A DNA stretch of 15,581 bases, taken from positions 1 to 15,581 of the forward strand of contig JAQBOT010000245.1 in NCBI GenBank assembly GCA_028287885.1, given 5' to 3'. Below, one piece after another: positions 7,426 through 14,862 of this stretch. This stretch comes from Pedobacter sp. (lineage in GTDB: Bacteria; Bacteroidota; Bacteroidia; Sphingobacteriales; Sphingobacteriaceae). A program made the translations under genes and the position numbers. Position 1 is the stretch's first letter. Every line of letters begins with the position of its first letter. Under the pieces are notes generated by a model, which saw only the letters and a list, made by a program, of their open reading frames with translations, was not told the origin of the DNA and did no database searches.

Positions 7426-9846
7426 ATGAAAAATTTTAGTCGAATGTCATGGCTCTTCCTTATTGTGTCACTCATCTTTTGTCAATTCGCAAGTGCACAG
7501 CAGAAAACGGTTATTGTCTCAGGTCAGTTAAAAGACGTTAAATTGGGTACTACCATCCCTTATGGAAGCATTCAGTTGAAAAGGAAATCAGACTTAAAAT
7601 TTGCATCAGGTACAGTAAGTGATGAACAGGGGCGGTTTATATTGAAAGATGTTCCATCAGGTGAATATTTCATTGAAGTAAGCCTTATCGGTTATCAGCC
7701 AATGCGCAAAGAGGTTTCATTAGGCAAGCTAAGTCAATATTTAGATCTTGGTATTTTCGAGCTTTCCGAAGATAATCGAACATTACAAACTGTAGAAATA
7801 AAGGGCACCAATAATGGCCTTTCCGAAAAGATGGATAAGAGATCTTATAATGTCGGAAAAAACACCAGTCAGTTGGGGGGCTCTGTATTACAGGCCATGC
7901 AGAATATACCTGGCGTTACTATTCAAGATGGAAAGGTTCAATTAAGAGGAAATGATAAAGTCGCGGTATTAATAGATGGAAAACAAAATGCAATTACTGG
8001 TTTTGGCAGCCAAGCCGGATTGGATAACCTACCGGCATCCGCGATTGATAGAATCGAGATAATTGCTAATCCTTCCGCGAAATTCGATGCAAATGGAAAT
8101 GCTGGGATTATTAACATCATCTACAAGAAAAACAAGCAAGAAGGGTTCAATGGAAAAATTGGATTGAGTTCAGGTTTAGGTGCATTATGGATTAGAGAAG
8201 AAAACTATCCGGGAATACGCCCTCAGTATCAACATACACCTAAGATTAACCCATCAATATCTTTAAACTACAGAAAAAACAAAGTGAATACCTTTTTACA
8301 AGGTGACTATCTATATACGCAAACGCTAAATCGCAATGAGTTTTCCCAACGCATTTTTGACGACGGCACCATTCTTAATCAACAGGTAAAAAGAAATAGA
8401 AACACGTCTTTCAGTACTGTAAAAACTGGCCTGGATTTTAATCCCAATGAGCATAATAGTTTCACAATAGCTGCATATCTAAACAGAGAAAAGATTCTGG
8501 ATCGCGGCGATATTCCATATTTCAATAACGATTTTTCGGTCCGCAACCGGTTATGGCAGTTTTTGGAAGATGAAGTAAAATATACAGCGACAGGATCGGC
8601 CGTATATCTGCATAACTTTCCTCAACCAGGACATACACTCACTGCAGGATTGAATTTTACATGGCATAGGGAAGATGAAAAATATAATTTCACCAACATA
8701 TTGCCGGACTTTACCGGAGAAGATGCATTTAAGTTATTATCAGATGAACATGTTTCTGATTTAACCGTGGATTATATAAAACCAATGAAACATGGAAGGT
8801 TGGAGGCCGGAGTTAAATATCGATATCGTTCAATTCCAACAAATATGCAGTTTTTCCCAGGACTAAATTCCCCCATTGATGTTAATGCAGGTGGCCAGGC
8901 TGATTACAGGGAAAACATTCCTGCAGTTTATGGAAATTATATTTTTGAAACTAATAAAATAGAAGTTGAAGCAGGCTTAAGAGTTGAATATGCCAGTATT
9001 GACTATTTGGTTAATCCTAATCACAATACTTACAAGAGTGATGGTTATGACTATCTGCGTCCGTTACCAAATGTCCGTTTTGCGTATAAATTTAATGCGA
9101 ACAACAGAATAACCCTTTTTTATAATGCCCGGGTAGATCGCCCTAATGAGGTTGATATCCGGATTTTTCCAAAATACGATGAGCCAGAACTGCTTAAGGT
9201 TGGTAATCCAGGTTTACGTCCGCAGTATACCAATGCGCTGGAACTTGGCTATAAATATAACTGGGCAAATGGAAGTTTATATGGAACAGGTTTTTATAAA
9301 ATGATTACCGGAACAATTACTAGGATCGCTACACAGGTTCCAGGAAACACCATATTATACAATATTTTTCAAAATGCAGGTAAAAGCCATCAATCGGGTG
9401 GTGAATTGTTATGGCAGCAACAAGCTAAATCATGGTTTTCATTTAACCTCAGCGGAACAGTTTATAACAATACAATACTCGCCTTCAGTGTTGAAAATAA
9501 ATATCCCGTACCAACAGTTTATAGCATGGCTACACAATCAATGGTATCCGGAAATGTCAAGTTAAACACCAATTTCAGGCTTAAGGAGGATATAGATATT
9601 CAATTCTCCAGCACCTACCTGGCGCCTGATATCATCCCTCAGGGGAAAATTGGATCAAGGTTTTCTGCTGACATGGGCGTTAAAAAGCTGATCCAAAGGG
9701 GACAGGGCGAGCTATTTTTGAATGGCAATGACATATTTAACACACTTAAAATCAAAAAGGAGATATTCGGTAATGGCTTTCAGCTCCACAGTACAGACTA
9801 CTACGAGACTCAGGTTTTTAGAGTTGGCTATAGCTACAAATTTTAG
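7426..9846 (+). CDS. TonB-dependent-receptor-like outer-membrane beta-barrel protein
   Basis: The 806-aa product is an outer-membrane receptor or channel that probably imports a ligand using TonB energy. A signal peptide (about 1-24, hydrophobic WLFLIVSLIF, cut near FASA-QQ) leads to a carboxypeptidase-regulatory-like domain at about 28-113 (GTVSDEQGRFILKDVPSGEY, then VSLIGYQP). A plug domain follows at about 130-235 (MQNIPGVTIQDGKVQLRGND, VLIDGKQ, IDRIEIIANPSAKFDANGNAG). The rest is beta-barrel, ending in FRVGYSYKF with the usual terminal aromatic. This matches the OMP_b-brl_3 type of Bacteroidota receptor. No SusD-like partner is adjacent, so glycan uptake is not indicated. It converges on the histidine kinase gene with 13 nt between stops and shares an operator-like promoter with that operon. 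The ligand is unknown. Confidence 0.9.
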   Translation: MKNFSRMSWLFLIVSLIFCQFASAQQKTVIVSGQLKDVKLGTTIPYGSIQLKRKSDLKFASGTVSDEQGRFILKDVPSGEYFIEVSLIGYQPMRKEVSLGKLSQYLDLGIFELSEDNRTLQTVEIKGTNNGLSEKMDKRSYNVGKNTSQLGGSVLQAMQNIPGVTIQDGKVQLRGNDKVAVLIDGKQNAITGFGSQAGLDNLPASAIDRIEIIANPSAKFDANGNAGIINIIYKKNKQEGFNGKIGLSSGLGALWIREENYPGIRPQYQHTPKINPSISLNYRKNKVNTFLQGDYLYTQTLNRNEFSQRIFDDGTILNQQVKRNRNTSFSTVKTGLDFNPNEHNSFTIAAYLNREKILDRGDIPYFNNDFSVRNRLWQFLEDEVKYTATGSAVYLHNFPQPGHTLTAGLNFTWHREDEKYNFTNILPDFTGEDAFKLLSDEHVSDLTVDYIKPMKHGRLEAGVKYRYRSIPTNMQFFPGLNSPIDVNAGGQADYRENIPAVYGNYIFETNKIEVEAGLRVEYASIDYLVNPNHNTYKSDGYDYLRPLPNVRFAYKFNANNRITLFYNARVDRPNEVDIRIFPKYDEPELLKVGNPGLRPQYTNALELGYKYNWANGSLYGTGFYKMITGTITRIATQVPGNTILYNIFQNAGKSHQSGGELLWQQQAKSWFSFNLSGTVYNNTILAFSVENKYPVPTVYSMATQSMVSGNVKLNTNFRLKEDIDIQFSSTYLAPDIIPQGKIGSRFSADMGVKKLIQRGQGELFLNGNDIFNTLKIKKEIFGNGFQLHSTDYYETQVFRVGYSYKF

Positions 9847-9859
9847 AGCATAGAGGTGG

Positions 9860-11155
9860 TTATAACCTTTTTTGATAAGTACTGAATGTAACCTTAAAAA
9901 CATGCATAGATGTGATGTAATCATAACGAACGTCCCAACCATACCGGTTGCAAATTTCCCTTACAATAGAAAGACCCAGCCCACTGCCTGGGGTGTGGTT
10001 TGATGCTGCACTAAACCTTTTAAACATCTTCTTCTTATCCAGAGCGTAAGTGCCAGCGTTAGAGACTTCTATTTCATTTCCAGAAAGTGAGATAAATACT
10101 TTTGAATCAGTGGCTGTATACCTCAAAGCATTCATAAGTAGATTGGTAAGCATAACCTCTATGAGGATAATATTACCCTCAACAACACAAGCTGCGTTGA
10201 TTTTGAACTGAATGGTTTTTTCCCTAAAAAGATCACCAAAGAGATCCAGTATTCGTTGGATAAGATTAGACATATCAACAGATTGCTTTTCTAAAAATTG
10301 CTGGTTTTCTATTTTAGCGAGTAGCAGCAAGTTTTTATTAATGCGGGCAACCCTTGATAAAGCATGATTTGTCTCTTCGATTATTAAGGATTGAACCGAT
10401 GAAACCGATGGATCCTGAAGAAGTAAGTCCAACTTCGACTGAACAATGGCCAGAGGTGTTTGAAGCTCATGTGAGGCGTTTTCTGTGAATTCCTTTTGCT
10501 GCCGAAATACAGCTACATTGCTGTCAATCAACTTATTTATAGAAGAATTTAGTTCTTCAAATTCCGAAATCTGGCTATGTTCAAAAGAAATATTCTTATG
10601 GCTACTTAGGTCAAATGCCTTGATTTGTGCCAATGTTTGGTAAAATGGTTTCCATAGATCTTTCGAGATCCTTTTGTTTAATTTAATAAATCCAACAAGC
10701 AAAATGATGAAAAACATACTTGTAATCGCCGTGATCGCAATCATGGTTTCATAACTTTCCTCCACATTTGCTTCCACCGTCAGGCTGTAGGGTTTCTCGT
10801 TTATTTTAAAATAAGTCACCAAGCCTTCAAAACGATCATATCCTTTATCAACCATATACCGATTCTTCCTGTAAATGTTATAAGTACTATCTGCCTTATA
10901 TTCATTTACTTCATATATCCTGGTTTCCGGTTGCATGCTGTTCCATAGTGCCATTGCGGATTTCATCCGATCCTCATCAAGGTTTAGGTCAACTAAATTT
11001 CTCTTTACTGCTGCTGCTACGATTTGATTGCGTTCGTGAATCTCATGCACCCAAATGGTATCGATAATGATAAAATATACAGGGATACTACAAAGCAAAA
11101 CGATTAATGCATAGGTAGTGAATGCTTTAAGTGGTTTATCGAGTAGCTTGATCAT
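9860..11155 (-). CDS. Sensor histidine kinase, two-component system
   Basis: This membrane kinase would sense a periplasmic or membrane signal and phosphorylate the response regulator encoded just upstream. Counting from an ATG three codons earlier (11164), it has two membrane helices, about 14-38 and 141-161, around a periplasmic sensor of some 100 residues with no recognised fold. The H-box is FTENASHELQTPLAI with H232. The N-box is MLTNLLMNALRYT with N345, and the G2 box is GSGLGLSIV (393-401). The G1 region reads SNAG instead of DxGxG, a variation common in Bacteroidota kinases. The start at 11155 gives a classic ATGA overlap with the regulator stop; 11164 is the alternative. It is the last gene of the operon. 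The stop lies in a small palindrome 13 nt from the receptor stop. Confidence 0.93.
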   Translation of the reverse strand: MIKLLDKPLKAFTTYALIVLLCSIPVYFIIIDTIWVHEIHERNQIVAAAVKRNLVDLNLDEDRMKSAMALWNSMQPETRIYEVNEYKADSTYNIYRKNRYMVDKGYDRFEGLVTYFKINEKPYSLTVEANVEESYETMIAITAITSMFFIILLVGFIKLNKRISKDLWKPFYQTLAQIKAFDLSSHKNISFEHSQISEFEELNSSINKLIDSNVAVFRQQKEFTENASHELQTPLAIVQSKLDLLLQDPSVSSVQSLIIEETNHALSRVARINKNLLLLAKIENQQFLEKQSVDMSNLIQRILDLFGDLFREKTIQFKINAACVVEGNIILIEVMLTNLLMNALRYTATDSKVFISLSGNEIEVSNAGTYALDKKKMFKRFSAASNHTPGSGLGLSIVREICNRYGWDVRYDYITSMHVFKVTFSTYQKRL

Positions 11156-11826
11156 CCTTCCCATCTGTAACCGTTTCCATATAATGTTTTGAGGAAGTTG
11201 CCATACCCTGCATCCGTTAATTTCCGCTTGAGGTTTTTAATATGTGCATAAATGAAATCATGATTATCAAGCATATCTGCCAGATCGCCTGACAGATGCT
11301 CGGCGAGGGCATTTTTTGAGATCACCCTGTTTTTATTTCCGATAAAAAACAACAATAAGTCAAGCTCTTTTTTTGTAAGCATGACCGCATTTCCTCCTAC
11401 ATCAACTGTTTTCGCTAAAAGGTCTATTTTTAAGTTCCCTTGCTGGATGATGTTGGAATTTGCAAAGTTTCTTCTTCTAATAACTGAAAATAGTCTTGCA
11501 GAAAGTTCCGATAAATGAAATGGTTTAGAAAGATAGTCGTCTGCACCCAGCTTTAAGCCTTGAATTTTATCATCTACCGCATTTTTTGCTGATATGATAA
11601 TTACCCCATCTTCCTTGTTTTGTAATTTTAATTCATTCAGTACATCCATACCGTTACCCCCGGGGAGCATCAAATCAAGCAAAATGCAGTCATAATGATA
11701 AACACTTACCTTTTCAATTGCCTGCTGGTAGTTCACTGCAAGCTCACAACTATAGCCTTGACCTGAAAGATAGCTTTCAATACTTTTTGCCAATTCCGGC
11801 TCATCTTCAATGATCAGAATTTTCAT
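11152..11826 (-). CDS. OmpR/PhoB-family response regulator
   Basis: The 224-aa protein has an N-terminal receiver domain (1-115) and a C-terminal winged-helix DNA-binding domain (about 128-222). Receiver residues are intact: D8 in the acidic pocket, phospho-acceptor D51 (LLDLMLPGG), S79 and K101 (YLSKPFHL). The effector domain shows LTKKELDLLLFFIGNKNRVIS, the VSKNALAEHL-type recognition region and the closing TLYGNGYRW. It starts directly after the stop of the membrane-protein gene (TAA followed at once by ATG) and overlaps the kinase gene by 4 nt, so all three should be translationally coupled. Proteins of this type bind direct repeats at 11-bp spacing. Two such repeats lie upstream of this operon and of the receptor gene, so autoregulation and receptor control are the likely roles. 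Confidence 0.94.
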   Translation of the reverse strand: MKILIIEDEPELAKSIESYLSGQGYSCELAVNYQQAIEKVSVYHYDCILLDLMLPGGNGMDVLNELKLQNKEDGVIIISAKNAVDDKIQGLKLGADDYLSKPFHLSELSARLFSVIRRRNFANSNIIQQGNLKIDLLAKTVDVGGNAVMLTKKELDLLLFFIGNKNRVISKNALAEHLSGDLADMLDNHDFIYAHIKNLKRKLTDAGYGNFLKTLYGNGYRWEG

Positions 11827-12561
11827 TTATTGAAGTCTCTTAATAAGTGTAAAATTCATACCTCCATTTTGGTAACCTGAACTAACGATGATATTGGCAG
11901 ATTTTCCATTTGATAATTTTCGTTTAATATACGGATAAACCAGATAAATCACTTTTGTGGACAAAATACCAATGCCTGCAATAGCAACAACGTCGCTGAC
12001 CAACAAAGTGCCTGAAATTGCCAGTCTCTTTTTGAAAGGCATATTAGACTCAAAGGTATACTGGGCTAGTTTGCCTTTAGTAAACATCCACATCAGTAAT
12101 ATAATCAGTACAAGGATTTCGCCAATAAGGAATGGTAGTGGATAAGACTCATTGAAATTGTTTACGAATTCATATGTATGTATAAGATAGTCAACTGCTA
12201 TGAAATTAAATTGACTCTCGAATTCCTGCCAAAAGGTAAATTCAGCAAAAAAAGAAAAAAACGAAATCAGCAGCAAAAGAAACAAGACGAGATAGGTTAT
12301 GATCTTATCCCGTATAGAACTTGATAATTTCCGCGGAGTAATAAGCAGATACAGGTTGTAAATTGTTGTTAGAAGTAATGCTACGCCAATATCATAATCT
12401 AATCCAAGTAAATAAATTTTAAGTATTCCTGTGTAACTAAAGCTTGCTTTGGTAAAAGATCCGAAAAGTAAAACGGTCCTAACTAAAAGTGAGGTGCAAA
12501 CGAAAACTAAAATGAATGAAAACAGGGTGCAATATCTGCTCCTGTAAATTCGCTTGAACAT
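11827..12561 (-). CDS. Five-helix membrane protein resembling the N-terminal half of LTA synthases, no sulfatase domain
   Basis: The product (244 aa from 12561) has about five hydrophobic helices. The stretch FFAEFTFWQEFESQFNFIAV followed by DYLIHTYEFVNNFNESYPLP closely resembles the membrane half of Bacteroidota LTA-synthase-like sulfatases. In those proteins an extracytoplasmic phosphotransferase domain of several hundred residues follows the fifth helix. Here the frame ends about 35 residues past it and the response regulator starts at once, so the catalytic part is absent. It is therefore either a truncated gene kept for coupling or a membrane module reused as a sensor partner. The ATG at 12576 is possible, but a perfect -7 box ends 1 nt before it, so the start 15 nt downstream is preferred; it gives the same box-to-start distance as the receptor gene (16 versus 18 nt). 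Confidence 0.75.
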   Translation of the reverse strand: MFKRIYRSRYCTLFSFILVFVCTSLLVRTVLLFGSFTKASFSYTGILKIYLLGLDYDIGVALLLTTIYNLYLLITPRKLSSSIRDKIITYLVLFLLLLISFFSFFAEFTFWQEFESQFNFIAVDYLIHTYEFVNNFNESYPLPFLIGEILVLIILLMWMFTKGKLAQYTFESNMPFKKRLAISGTLLVSDVVAIAGIGILSTKVIYLVYPYIKRKLSNGKSANIIVSSGYQNGGMNFTLIKRLQ

Positions 12562-12577
12562 AGCTTGAAATAACATT

Positions 12578-12611
12578 CAAACCTAATTTTCAATTCTGAA
12601 TTAATTCTGAA
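12578..12611 (-). promoter_or_regulatory. Promoter and proposed autoregulatory operator of the membrane protein/two-component operon
   Basis: Read on the minus strand, TTCAGAAT (12611-12604) and TTCAGAAT (12600-12593) are spaced exactly 11 bp. Seven nt later comes TAGGTTTG (12585-12578), a full match to TAnnTTTG. Each repeat also contains the symmetric AATTCTGAATT. The layout equals that of 7374-7407 upstream of the receptor gene, including the 7-nt gap. It is proposed as the binding site of the response regulator encoded in this operon. Confidence 0.65.
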
Positions 12612-12980
12612 TTATACTAGCCCTCCTACAAATGTTAATTGTCAATGTAGGGAAGATGCCAAGTAAGTCCATTATGGCTAACATTAAGATTTCATATTAT
12701 CAGTTTGCATAACTAGATGAAATCAGTAAAGCGTTTGAATAATTTAGCTTAAAATTAGTGTAACTAACCAAATTAAAAATGAAATAATGTAACAAGCCTT
12801 TTAATCATTAAACGGTGGTATTCGGGAGATTCAAAGGATTAAGCAAAGGAATAATTTGTTTTAAAAAACGAAGATTTTTGGAAATGATAATGCGCCTTGT
12901 GTATCTGTTTTCTTTGTCAGTGAAAAAACTTCTAACTTTTACGCCAACAAGGCAGTGTAAAACTTTTGCTAACTTCAATT
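12612..12980. other. Intergenic region between divergent genes
   Basis: AT-rich and without a recognisable gene. Apart from the operator just to its left it holds a separated inverted repeat (GCCTTGT at about 12893-12899 and ACAAGGC at about 12947-12953). A possible -7 box, TAACTTTT, lies at 12933-12940, about 40 nt before the start at 12981. Neither is strong. Confidence 0.5.
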
Positions 12981-13967
12981 ATGATGATATGGAGTACCAA
13001 AAAGCTTCCAACTCCGACTTATGTACAGGATACTTACTGGAAGTTTGCGGCAGAAAGACAAGAGATCTTTTTTAACCGGATCAACAGGATAACTCAACTA
13101 ACCGCTGATCCAATCCTACTTAAGCATAAGTTCACCAATGCATACCGGGCTGCTGACCGTGTAAGTCAGTATCTGATTCGCGAGATCATTTACAAGGGTG
13201 ATCAAAGCCCAAACGAGCTTCTTTTCCGCATCTTATTGTTTAAGCTGTTTAATAGAATAGAAACCTGGCAACTCCTGCAACATGAACTGGGCACAGTGAC
13301 TTGGGAAGCCTTCTCTTTCGAATTATACAGCAAAGTTTTAGATCAGGCGATGCAAGCAGGAGAGCCGATTTATTCCGGCGCTTACATCATGGCTTCCGGC
13401 AGGAGTTCATTCGGTTATGCACGGAAACACCAAAATCATTTAAAACTGATCGAGCAAATGATGCATTTTCAATTGGCAGAGCGCATCGGAGAGGCAAAGT
13501 CACTGGAGGCGGTCTATGGGCTTCTGCTAAGTTTCCCAACCATAGGCAAGTTTTTAGCCTATCAATATGCCATTGATATTAACTACAGCAATCTTACAGA
13601 TTTTACTGAAATGGAATTTGTGATGCCGGGCCCTGGGGCGAAGGATGGGATCCGGAAATGTTTCAGTAGTCTGGGAGATTATAACGATGCTGACGTGATC
13701 AGGTATGTCACTGACCGACAGGAACAAGAATTTGAACGGCTGGGTCTTCAGTTTAAGACTTTATGGGGTAGGAGACTTCAACTCATAGACTGCCAGAACC
13801 TGTATTGCGAAACGGATAAATATGCACGCATAGCTCACCCAGAGGTGGGTGGTATTTCTAGCAGAACTAGAATCAAACAGCTCTACTCGGGTGGTCGTCA
13901 ACCTATTAATTATTTCTTCCCGCCCAAATGGGGGTTGAACGATAAACTTGGAAGCAGCAAGTGGTAG
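12981..13967 (+). CDS. Helical-domain protein of the 5-hmdU DNA kinase / aGPT-PPlase type (putative DNA base modification)
   Basis: The 328-aa product resembles proteins annotated 'nucleotide kinase domain-containing' or 'alpha-glutamyl/putrescinyl thymine pyrophosphorylase', a family first noted next to thymine-hypermodification genes of phages. I assign it from remembered conserved blocks: FTNAYRAADRVSQYLIR (51-67), ETWQLL (94-99), GEPIYSGAYIMASG (127-140), LTDFTEMEFVMPGPGAKDGI (205-224), LQLIDCQNLYCETDKYARIA (266-285) and PPKWGLN (314-320). MPGPGAKDG resembles the helix-hairpin-helix of DNA glycosylases. There is no Walker A motif, so if a kinase domain is needed it is encoded elsewhere. 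There is no signal peptide. The ATG at 12981 is chosen over an upstream in-frame TTG (12966). It converges on the AlkB-like gene with 10 nt between stops. The biochemical role is unproven for stand-alone bacterial members. Confidence 0.75.
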   Translation: MMIWSTKKLPTPTYVQDTYWKFAAERQEIFFNRINRITQLTADPILLKHKFTNAYRAADRVSQYLIREIIYKGDQSPNELLFRILLFKLFNRIETWQLLQHELGTVTWEAFSFELYSKVLDQAMQAGEPIYSGAYIMASGRSSFGYARKHQNHLKLIEQMMHFQLAERIGEAKSLEAVYGLLLSFPTIGKFLAYQYAIDINYSNLTDFTEMEFVMPGPGAKDGIRKCFSSLGDYNDADVIRYVTDRQEQEFERLGLQFKTLWGRRLQLIDCQNLYCETDKYARIAHPEVGGISSRTRIKQLYSGGRQPINYFFPPKWGLNDKLGSSKW

Positions 13968-13977
13968 TCAACTGATA

Positions 13978-14619
13978 TTAACCTGTTATTTGACTAACGC
14001 TTATGTTAAAGCTTTCCTGTAGTAGTTTGGCCACTTTGCCTTCAGGATTGATGGGCTTTACTTTTCCAGGCTTTACCTTGCGGTAAGTAATAGATACCCT
14101 TCTTTCTCTGTGCTGCAGCCTGCCATCTATGTTATCTTTCTTTCTGGGCGGTATGGCATGTTTCCATTTCTTTCGGGCGTCATCCTGCATTACGTACAAG
14201 GAACGCCGAGGAATCTCTATATCTATGACTTCCTGATTCTTTCCTCTGATAAACCGCATGATGCAACCACTGCCGAGATTAACCCCACAGATCTGGTTTT
14301 CGTAATAAGCTCTGTCCTTATGCGGTTTGATGCCTTCGCCAGGAACATACTCATTGATGATCACCTGGTCTGGCTGCTGGAATAATATTTTTTGTTCCAC
14401 AATTTCCTGAGATAACTGGTAAATCAGTGGCGGCATAGGAATTGGAAAAGGTATTAAATCATAAGGTTTGTCCAGCTCATTGCGGTAGCCATAATATTGC
14501 AACCTTCTAAGGTAATCAACAATCCATGTTTGATTGTCAATTTCAGTTAACAACTGCTTCTCTCTTATTTCATCGATGAAATCGGGGTATAAAAATAAAC
14601 CAGATAGTGCTGTTTCCAT
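13978..14619 (-). CDS. AlkB-like 2-oxoglutarate/Fe(II) dioxygenase
   Basis: AlkB-type enzymes use 2-oxoglutarate, O2 and Fe(II) to remove alkyl groups from nucleic-acid bases, and relatives hydroxylate other targets. From the ATG at 14619 the product is 213 aa. It shows the N-x-Y...H-x-D element (N89, Y91, then H100 and D102 in GEGIKPHKDR), the distal iron ligand H154 (KWKHAIPP), and R174...R180 (RRVSITYR) for 2-oxoglutarate binding. VNLGSGCIMRF (113-123) and RRSLYVMQDDARKKW (138-152) are also typical. An ATG 42 nt upstream would add residues without family likeness. About 30 residues extend beyond the core (from about 181), rich in Lys and Pro at first; their function is unknown. The substrate (DNA, RNA or protein) cannot be assigned. 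Confidence 0.88.
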   Translation of the reverse strand: METALSGLFLYPDFIDEIREKQLLTEIDNQTWIVDYLRRLQYYGYRNELDKPYDLIPFPIPMPPLIYQLSQEIVEQKILFQQPDQVIINEYVPGEGIKPHKDRAYYENQICGVNLGSGCIMRFIRGKNQEVIDIEIPRRSLYVMQDDARKKWKHAIPPRKKDNIDGRLQHRERRVSITYRKVKPGKVKPINPEGKVAKLLQESFNISVSQITG

Positions 14620-14715
14620 TTTCAAATATTTTAGATGCTTGCAGCAATATGGGTGAGGCAAGGAACTTCATGAGGAAACAATTGGTTTTGAGTTAAGTTT
14701 GAAAGGATCATAGTG

Positions 14716-14729
14716 GAATTCATGAATTC
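14716..14729. repeat. Perfect 14-bp palindrome GAATTCATGAATTC
   Basis: A fully symmetric 14-bp sequence lies between the divergent AlkB-like gene and the last gene, about 97 nt from the first and 133 nt from the second. Its position fits an operator for a dimeric regulator, but there is no second copy in the window to support this. Confidence 0.35.
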
Positions 14730-14799
14730 GACTCATGCGAAATTACAAGAAGTTAATTCCTTGCTTCGTCTAAAGAAAGGGTCGTTTCTTGAAAAGCAA

Positions 14800-14832
14800 T
14801 TGGCAATAAACAAGAATTAAAATATATATTTA
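14800..14832 (+). promoter_or_regulatory. Possible promoter of the last gene
   Basis: TTG at 14800-14802 and TATATTTA at 14825-14832 (TAnnTTTG with the last base different) are separated by 22 nt, close to the Bacteroidota -33/-7 spacing. The start codon follows 30 nt later. Confidence 0.3.
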
Positions 14833-14862
14833 TGATAGGATTCTTAGATATGAGATATCAAT

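Noticed and set aside
9857..9873. Bidirectional terminator between the receptor and kinase genes (GGTTATAACC followed by six T)
   Set aside because: The palindrome is only 10 bp with essentially no loop and is AT-rich at the centre, so the hairpin would be very weak. It also overlaps the kinase stop codon. Possible but not supported enough to list.
10561..10568. Single ATTCCGAA match to the proposed operator box inside the kinase gene
   Set aside because: It is a lone box inside coding sequence, without the 11-bp partner or a -7 box.
12893..12953. GCCTTGT / ACAAGGC inverted repeat before the helical-domain gene
   Set aside because: The 7-bp arms are separated by almost 50 nt, which is easily reached by chance in an intergenic region of this length.
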